From Saururus chinensis (taxonomy: Eukaryota > Streptophyta > Magnoliopsida > Piperales > Saururaceae): DNA of 64,000 nucleotides. The position numbers were made by a program, and so were the translations under genes. This document shows, piece after piece, positions 59,131 through 64,000 of the stretch. The stretch covers positions 4,526,001-4,590,000 of the forward strand of contig CP141145.1 of assembly GCA_035235625.1 (NCBI GenBank), given 5' to 3'. Each line of letters begins with the position of its first letter. Position 1 is the stretch's first letter. Below the pieces are notes generated by a model. That model did not search any database. It was not told the origin of the DNA and was given only the letters and a program-made list of their open reading frames with translations.

Positions 59131-60515
59131 ATAATATACATAATATAAGATCACTATTAATGAGATTATTTTGCCCACATAGGTGTAATTTTTTTAGCAT
59201 ACTTCTATATGAGTTCTAAGTTCATTATATAGCCTAAGATGCAAAAAGTAGTCTAGGTTTACCTAATTGCTGACAAACTCGGAGAATGTTTCTAAACTTG
59301 ACCCGACTGATAAAAAGTAGAAGAAGAAGTTATTGACTCATCACAAAATAAATAAGTGGTATGAGGAAATACCCATGCATCTCAAGGTAGATTCAGAAGT
59401 GGTTGTATAAATATAAGGTGGATTGGAAGTGAATAGGGGATAAATTGTGAAAGAAAAAAGGAGAGTGTGTTGGTCTGGCCACCACAAGAAGGGGAGAGGG
59501 ATATAACAGGGGGGGGGGGTTTGCCTTCACAAAACAATTCTTCTAATTGTTTGATTTCATTTCCAAGTCTATCTAATTAGGTTAATTCAGTTTTAATGTG
59601 GGGTTATCCACTCTTGACGCTAAAGCAACCTACCAAATAAGCCAATGGGCCTGGCTAGCACACTTGGCCCAGCCCAATCTCGCGAGCCTACTTAGCCGCT
59701 TAGTTGATTATCCATTTTCATTGTAACAGAGTTTGAACTATTCAAAAAATTCTCAAAAAAATGGAACAAAAATTGTAGGTTTTATTAAATATTATTTAGT
59801 GTTTAAAATAAAAATTACAATTTTTGAGAAAATTCATGTAAAAATTAATTGGGATTGATAAACATGTTTTAGGGTATTTTCACTAGTTTGATGCTCACAG
59901 AACAAGTGCTCATCCTTGGATTCGAGATTGACTATTAGGGTTTTTGGCATTGTGTTTTCAATCAGCTTTTTTGGGTAGGAATGGGTGGATTGATGTATTA
60001 CGTATATTTCAGATGGTGAAGCATAATTGGGCCAATTTGTTCACTAGGTAAAGCAAGATGAATTTGAGTTTTCATGTTATGTTACGTCTGGGTGCCCAAC
60101 ATAATGAGAACGAGTAATGATGCATGGGCAATTTAATAAGGTTGAGGATGCCCCTAGTGGTGGAAGACCAATATCTCCTCTCAACTTATTTTAGCAAGAC
60201 CTACCTGCTGGTCAACACTTGAGCTTGTGGCATTTAGCATAGACGTCATTTAGGTGGTAACATAATTAAGAAAAATGATAATAACCCAATGAATTTAACT
60301 AACAAGCCCTTCCAATTGAGTTTTGGTTAGAGAGCTCAAATGGGCTCAAGCAAACTTTATATGAGGCCCACAGTTTGTCTTGCATGAGCATTGGTGAATG
60401 ATTTTGCGTTCATATGCCTTTGGTTATATGATGATGCCCCACAAATATTATTCCTTGTTACTTCACTTTATATTACTCTCATAAAATTTAGTTGGACCCA
60501 TATACCATAGCTAGC
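59131..60515. other. Intergenic, nothing assigned
   Basis: Contains a G11 run at 59509-59519. No gene, LTR end or RNA was supported. Confidence 0.4.
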
Positions 60516-60519
60516 GATG

Positions 60520-60690
60520 GCAGAAGTAAAAGTATTAATTGATGGGTTGAAAATAGTATATCACCCCTCAAATTATGATAACTGGAGCTTTGACCAATTC
60601 TTCATGCAATTCTAGTTTCTTAATTGGAAGAATCCAATTATTGAGGAATAAAAAACATCAGACAACCTCATCACTTGTGTCCCTTAGAAT
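60520..60690 (+). pseudogene. Possible copia-type gag start fragment
   Basis: From ATG 60518 the frame reads MAEVKVLIDGLKIVYHPSNY then DNWSFDQFFMQF and a stop, followed by NWKNPIIEE. The NYDNWS..MQF pattern resembles the first residues of plant copia gag-like proteins (YxxWSIRMKALL). No other retrotransposon part is adjacent, so this may be chance. Confidence 0.25.
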
Positions 60691-60914
60691 TATATTATAA
60701 TAGTCAATTTATGATGGTAATCAGTATGTCCACAAATCCTTTGTGTGAGTAGATTTACAAGATTTTAGAAAATAATTAAAATGTCATTCATACAAGTCAT
60801 TTTTAACATTGCTTCCAACTTTCTAAAATCCGGACCTCTCTTGACAAAACACTGACTTGTTTGCATTAAATTGGCCTATTTTAAGTGTTTTATTGTTGCA
60901 TTGTAGCACGCATC

Positions 60915-61035
60915 GGGCAACCACTCCTGAGCTTGTGTGGTTGTAATATTACTCTTTGGTAGGATATTTTGAAGCCACTAACATCACTCGAGCAGTTGTA
61001 ACATTACTCTTTGATAGGATATTCCAGGTAATTCA
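60915..61035. repeat. Short direct duplication (~75 bp)
   Basis: GAGCTTGTGTGGTTGTAATA-TTACTCTTTGGTAGGATATT is repeated as GAGCAGTTGTAACATTACTC-TTTGATAGGATATT. Confidence 0.6.
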
Positions 61036-61527
61036 GAGAATAGAAGATGCTTTATTATATGACACAGAAATGTGATTTTACATTGCAATGACACCATGCA
61101 TTCACCTTCCTAGTCCTCTTATGTGTCTTCCCCGTTCTCAACACTTCACACTTCATGAAGGACAATCAAATTAAGCCATACACAAAACATACGGCGAAGG
61201 CAAAGACCGGGGAAGAAGTACAAGATTCTAGCTTATTGCTTAGAGAATGATGCTAGTCACGCCACATAAATGCATTGGACAAAACGATTTCCAGGAAAGT
61301 TTGCTAGGAACTCAAGATTGCAGAGTAAATTCAAATTGTTGATTTTCCTCTTCATATAAAAATACAATAGATGGAGAGAGGGGATAAAAGAACCAGCCAG
61401 TGCAAAAGAAGAAAATGAATGTGAGAATTTTTTTTGTACATAGACAAAAAGGTGAGACAAATTTAATAGACAAAAGAGGTAGACCATTCACATGTGGATC
61501 CCTTTTGACCGATGAATGCCACTTGAT

Positions 61528-61640
61528 AAATAAACTATCGATTAATTCATTATTTAAAAGCAATAACAAATACAATGCGCTTGAAATAAACTATCGATCA
61601 ATTCATTATTTAAAAGCAATAACAAATAAAATGTGCTTGA
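61528..61640. repeat. 56-bp tandem duplication
   Basis: Two copies of AAATAAACTATCGATTAATT-CATTATTTAAAAGCAATAACAAATAMAATGYGCTTG, 56 bp apart and nearly identical. Confidence 0.92.
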
Positions 61641-61649
61641 AATAAGGCT

Positions 61650-62200
61650 TCATCATATGGCACACTAATTTCCCCTTTCATCCACAATAAAGTTGCCTTT
61701 TCCAAACCAGGCAAATGGAAAACAACATAATTTATCTTGAGAAAACATACCCATCTCTCCAATTTATACACAACGTACATAATGGATACGGAATGATAAC
61801 TTTTTTACAGAAATCAAAGCCCTAACTTCTAAATGAAGCTAAACAGAGATGGATGTATTGTTCACACACATCCAAATCCGAGAATGTTCTAATAAACAAA
61901 AAAACAACCAGTAAAGAATCTACCATCACAACTCTCGGAAAAACACATAGCAATGTTTCTTCTCTCTCGTCACTGTGTTCACTATTCATCATTTGACTTC
62001 GCAAAATTATAATTTACCAATTTTAGTGTTAGTTATTTGGGATTTTATACATGCATTTTAAAATCTAGCAACAATCATTTAAGATTTTGCAAGTGAGTTT
62101 CAAATGCGGCATTAGTCAATTAAATTGTGATTCCAAAACCCCACTGTCTAAAATGCATGAGGATGCACCATTTGTATGTGTTATGTGCATTTCCAATTAC
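61650..62200. other. Intergenic, nothing assigned
   Basis: AT-rich with no recognisable exon or element. Confidence 0.4.
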
Positions 62201-62219
62201 CAAGGGTGGGGGGAGGTCA

Positions 62220-62706
62220 TAACTGAAAATGCACTTCCACCACCGCCATCTCCTTCCCGCATGACCGTGTCGACTAGAGCCTTCTCCTTCAATCAACCTC
62301 AGATGTGTCTTCTCCCTCTCCCCCATCTCTTCTCTCCTTCCTCCCCTGCAATGTGACCATCTACTTCCTCCCCTCATCGCTTCGCAGTCACGCTGGCCTT
62401 CGAGAGCTTGCGCTAGACGTCCCCGATAGAGCTACACCTCGGGTCGTTCATCAACTAGAGTGGACGCTGCTACCATCAATCTAGATGGGCTACCACTTCA
62501 TGCAGGAACTTGTTGACAGCACAGGTGAAATTGTGTTGATGGATCCGATGGATGACTCGCTATGGGTAATGGTAAGGACTTCTTTGGAGCTGCTCAAGTT
62601 CATCATTCCCAAGGGATTCATTGTTGTGGATGGGCTAAGCTTGACGGGGGTAAAGGTGTATGATGACAAAAATTGCTCTGAGTTCTTGCTGGTGGCTTAT
62701 ACCTAG
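62220..62706 (+). other. Unidentified coding-like segment
   Basis: The sequence becomes GC-rich and coding-like from about 62230. The clearest frame, 62485-62706 (73 codons ending TAG), reads MGYHFMQELVDSTGEIVLMD, then DSLWVMVRTSLELLKF and GVKVYDDKNCSEFLLVAYT. The pattern (FMQELV, a strand-turn-strand, SLWVM, then a C-terminal SEFLLV) loosely resembles a plant B3 DNA-binding fold, but I cannot confirm it. There are no splice sites or upstream exons that I can support. It may be a pseudogene fragment. Confidence 0.3.
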
Positions 62707-62709
62707 TAG

Positions 62710-64000
62710 AAGGTCGTAATCCCATTGAAGAAGATTGTTAAAAGGTAATACAAAAGGTAAAAATTATGGGCAAGTATGTGGAGAGATTGCTCACTATTGG
62801 TAGATTTTAGGATTTGTCTTCATCTTTGATATTAATTTAAAGAAGGCTTGGTCACCCATTTCAGGATGTTTGTGATTTTTGAATTTTTCTTGGCCTAGTT
62901 CAACATTTATGAAGTGAATTATGATTATTTTCTCTTTAATAGCACTCTCTCTTTGTAATCCCTTGTGAGCAATTAACAATGGGCAATGCTTATGAATGGG
63001 AAGTACATCTTATAGTGTCTTTGTTGACTTTTATGGAGGAAGATGGACATGTATGGCAAATGGAAGTTGGCTATAAGGCTGAAAGTATTATGCCTGCCAC
63101 CTATTCGAAGAAAAAATAACTGAGCTACTACTAATTCAAAATACTGAATTCACTAGTCCTTTTATATGGTTTGCATTGTGGTGAGCCTGCATTGACAAAA
63201 AAATTAATATAAATACAAGATGCAAGCACAAAGAAATATAAGATGCTATCAAGGGCTGAAAAATGGGCAGGCCATTTAGATGATCACCCAATTTAATTTT
63301 TTTGGATTATGAAAAAAAAAAAGCGTTGTTGAATACAGTGATGGATTTTGGTGTTCGTGCTTCAATTCTTGTTCACTTTGTTGATTAGTAACGTATAGCT
63401 CAAAGTACCATATTAGCTTTAGCATTTAACAATTTACTTTATGTACTCCTAATTGCTTCAAAGTTAACACTTCCGATTTGGTTGAGATAGAGATATCTCG
63501 TTTATATAAGTTTTCTTCTACTAGCTTGCTCTTTTTACTTTTTTACTTCAAAAATTTGTACTTCTCCTTTTATTAGTAACCTCATTAGGATAATATCTTT
63601 TAATGGATATTAGATAGTATCAAGGGGTTGATAAACAAGTCACTTAGATTAATTTTTTTTATCATCTTATTGTAGATTATTTATTTATTTTTACTTATCT
63701 AACTAAAATTTGAAGAATAATATTTTATATCTTGTGTTTATATGAAATTTGGCTTCTCTAGTGTATTTTGTCATGCATTTTGAAAACTCGGGATTTTTGT
63801 ATACATATTGAAATCAAGCATCTAAAATGTAAGATTTTAGTCTGTGTTTTAAAATTGAGATTCTAAAATGCAACAATCTAAAATATAGAACAACAAACTA
63901 ACACCCTATTAAGACATTCTAGTTCCCCACAACTTTGAACTAATGGAACCTGGCATGAGTTACTAGGTGTCTATAAAATCATCTCTCTTCTAAATAGAAC
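62710..64000. other. AT-rich intergenic end of window
   Basis: No gene or repeat boundary recognised. Confidence 0.45.

Noticed and set aside
1-64000. tRNA, rRNA or snoRNA genes
   Set aside because: No cloverleaf with conserved A/B boxes or rRNA core sequence was recognised by eye. A covariance-model scan would be needed to exclude small RNAs.

Overview
This window is a plant nuclear genomic segment. It is intron-rich, AT-rich between genes and packed with nested LTR retrotransposons, MITEs and tandem repeats. The 5' coding exons are GC/CpG-rich (start of the LDL2-like gene, start of the OB-fold gene), which would fit a monocot, but that is only an inference. There is no bacterial-style operon, CRISPR array or rRNA/tRNA gene that I can support.

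Three genes look intact. (1) A RAD52-like organellar DNA-repair protein (RAD52-2/ODB2 type), four exons, 9597-14319, + strand. (2) A lysine-specific histone demethylase of the LSD1-like plant family, closest to LDL2, two exons, about 39067-43949, + strand. (3) An EMAP-II/Arc1p-type tRNA-binding OB-fold protein with a probable organellar leader, three exons, 52194-56385, + strand. All splice junctions named here are GT..AG and keep the frame. The genes are independent transcription units with no evident shared pathway.

Layout. 1-1.8 kb: tandem repeat. 2.7-4.2 kb: a GGGCCC-bounded segment carrying a decayed methyltransferase-like gene (At1g29790 family). 4.5 kb: a scrap of a receptor-like kinase. 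4.95-8.7 kb: a 5'-truncated Ty1/copia element with its 3' LTR. 9-14.7 kb: RAD52-like gene, with a non-LTR retrotransposon scrap in intron 2 and a G-rich repeat in intron 3. 15.1-20.3 kb: a second, more decayed copia copy split by a 1977-bp solo LTR. 20.5-21.3 kb: an RPM1-like LRR pseudogene. 22.3-34.75 kb: a three-layer stack consisting of a minus-strand Ty3/gypsy element, a long solo LTR inside its pol gene, and a further solo LTR inside that. 35-37.1 kb: tandem arrays. 37.6-38.9 kb: an LTR fragment directly upstream of the LDL2-like gene. 44.5-49.5 kb: a second copy of the long LTR, which supplies the empty site for the nested insertion at 27.6-30.4 kb. 46.5-50.2 kb: foldback elements. 50.9-51.6 kb: pyrimidine-rich and 145-bp repeats upstream of the OB-fold gene. 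56.5-64 kb: mostly AT-rich unique sequence with small duplications, recurrent palindrome-like motifs and one unidentified short ORF.

The most useful observations are the datable nesting order, a stop codon shared by two copia copies at the same RT position, a TIR-bounded captured gene, and a 46-bp repeat period kept in two LTR copies whose sequences differ. I found no evidence of a new multi-gene system.
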